Assembly: GCA_946803715.1 (NCBI GenBank)
Contig: CAMPET010000065.1
Span: 278,822-295,231 of the forward strand
Direction: 5' to 3'
DNA: 16,410 bases
DNA from: Beroe ovata
Taxonomy: Eukaryota; Ctenophora; Nuda; Beroida; Beroidae
The notes beneath the pieces are model-generated. The model had not been told where the DNA came from. It made no database searches and saw only the letters and a list, made by a program, of their open reading frames with translations. Made by a program: the position numbers and the translations under genes. The stretch's first letter is position 1. Each line of letters opens with the position of its first letter. This document shows, in pieces, positions 16,121 through 16,410 of the stretch.

Positions 16121-16167
16121 ATGTATGCGTCCCACATGCAACAGACGAATAACTCCTTCCAGGCGCC
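16115..16167 (+). CDS. Candidate short first coding exon, unknown product
   Basis: CAAGATGGCG places the ATG in strong context (A at -3, G at +4) and matches the YY1-type element that overlaps start codons of many animal genes. An in-frame TAA lies at 16106-16108, so this is the first possible Met. The frame reads MAMYASHMQQTNNSFQAP and meets a GTACGT donor at 16168 (17 codons plus two bases, phase 2). Unspliced, it would continue through YVYLDMAKCC... to a TGA near 16259, giving about 48 residues. The downstream partner would be outside the window. A 17-codon exon is weak statistically, so the start context is the main support. Confidence 0.37.
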
Positions 16168-16351
16168 GTACGTTTACCTTGATATGGCTAAGTGTTGCAG
16201 CTACTCACCTGTAACAGCTACTCGCCTAGGTGGTGCAGTGTGGACAGCTGTTGTGATCTGAGATGTGCTTTTTGCCAGCTATATATTACTGTCCTGAGCA
16301 AAGCTGTATAAAATCCTCTTATACTCATATATTACTCAGTAAAAGTGTGAG
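16168..16351. other. Presumed intron start, no gene seen
   Basis: It holds an imperfect repeat, AGCTACTCACCTG / AGCTACTCGCCTAGG (about 16199-16231), with another CACCTG word, and a TATAAAAT word at about 16307. Confidence 0.5.
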
Positions 16352-16410
16352 TACACACACAGACACAGACACAGACACAGACACACTCACACACACACAC
16401 ACACACACAC
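16352..16410. repeat. CA-rich microsatellite running off the right edge
   Basis: ACACACACAGACACAGACACAG units passing into pure CA up to the last base. The true length is not visible. Confidence 0.9.

Noticed and set aside
1-16410. tRNA, rRNA, snRNA genes and CRISPR arrays
   Set aside because: I looked for the tRNA B-box (GGTTCRANYCC), U1/U6 starts and 5S-like starts by eye and found none. The direct repeats lack the regular repeat-spacer layout of CRISPR.

Overview
This window looks like a gene-poor piece of an animal (probably marine invertebrate) nuclear genome. The sequence is AT-rich with plentiful CpG. It carries long, degenerate CA/GT microsatellites, many small tandem and inverted repeats, and short open frames that end at GT..AG-like splice sites. 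There is no long open frame, no operon-like packing, no Shine-Dalgarno pattern, and no tRNA or rRNA that I could recognise. The species cannot be fixed from sequence alone. No product could be assigned by recognition, so every coding call below is an ab initio exon candidate with low to moderate confidence.

Layout. 1-3200 is mostly non-coding, with a GT array at 752-818, a pure (CA)15 at 1613-1642, a large compound CA array at 2266-2450, and one weak minus-strand exon candidate near 1.2 kb. At 3224-3513 a GC-richer candidate first exon encodes a low-complexity, charged peptide ending in HSNN repeats. 3.5-9.6 kb is non-coding apart from weak candidates at 4590 and 6558 (+) and at 5923-5990 and 7522-7689 (-). 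It holds a miRNA-like hairpin (5491-5568), an 82-bp foldback (6785-6866) and a perfect 15-bp-arm palindrome (8163-8193). 9661-9785 is the best coding candidate: an Ala/Gly-rich first exon with strong start context and a GTGAGT donor. It is followed at once by two arrays built on the same ACCTGTC/GACAGGT core. 11.1-11.6 kb holds two candidate exons separated by a C-rich, quadruplex-prone minisatellite. 12236-13037 is a two-copy tandem duplication of about 400 bp with an undetermined base at the junction, followed by a 100-bp element with perfect terminal inverted repeats. 14.5-15.7 kb has a phase-compatible pair of candidate exons. 16115-16167 is a small candidate first exon with a YY1-like AAGATGGCG start. 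The window ends inside another CA array.

How the parts may relate: the three candidate initiator exons (3224, 9661, 16115) are all on the + strand. Each has an in-frame stop just upstream, and each ends at a phase-2 donor. They could be separate genes, or alternative first exons spliced to a common exon beyond the right edge. That is inference. RNA evidence or homology searches would decide it.
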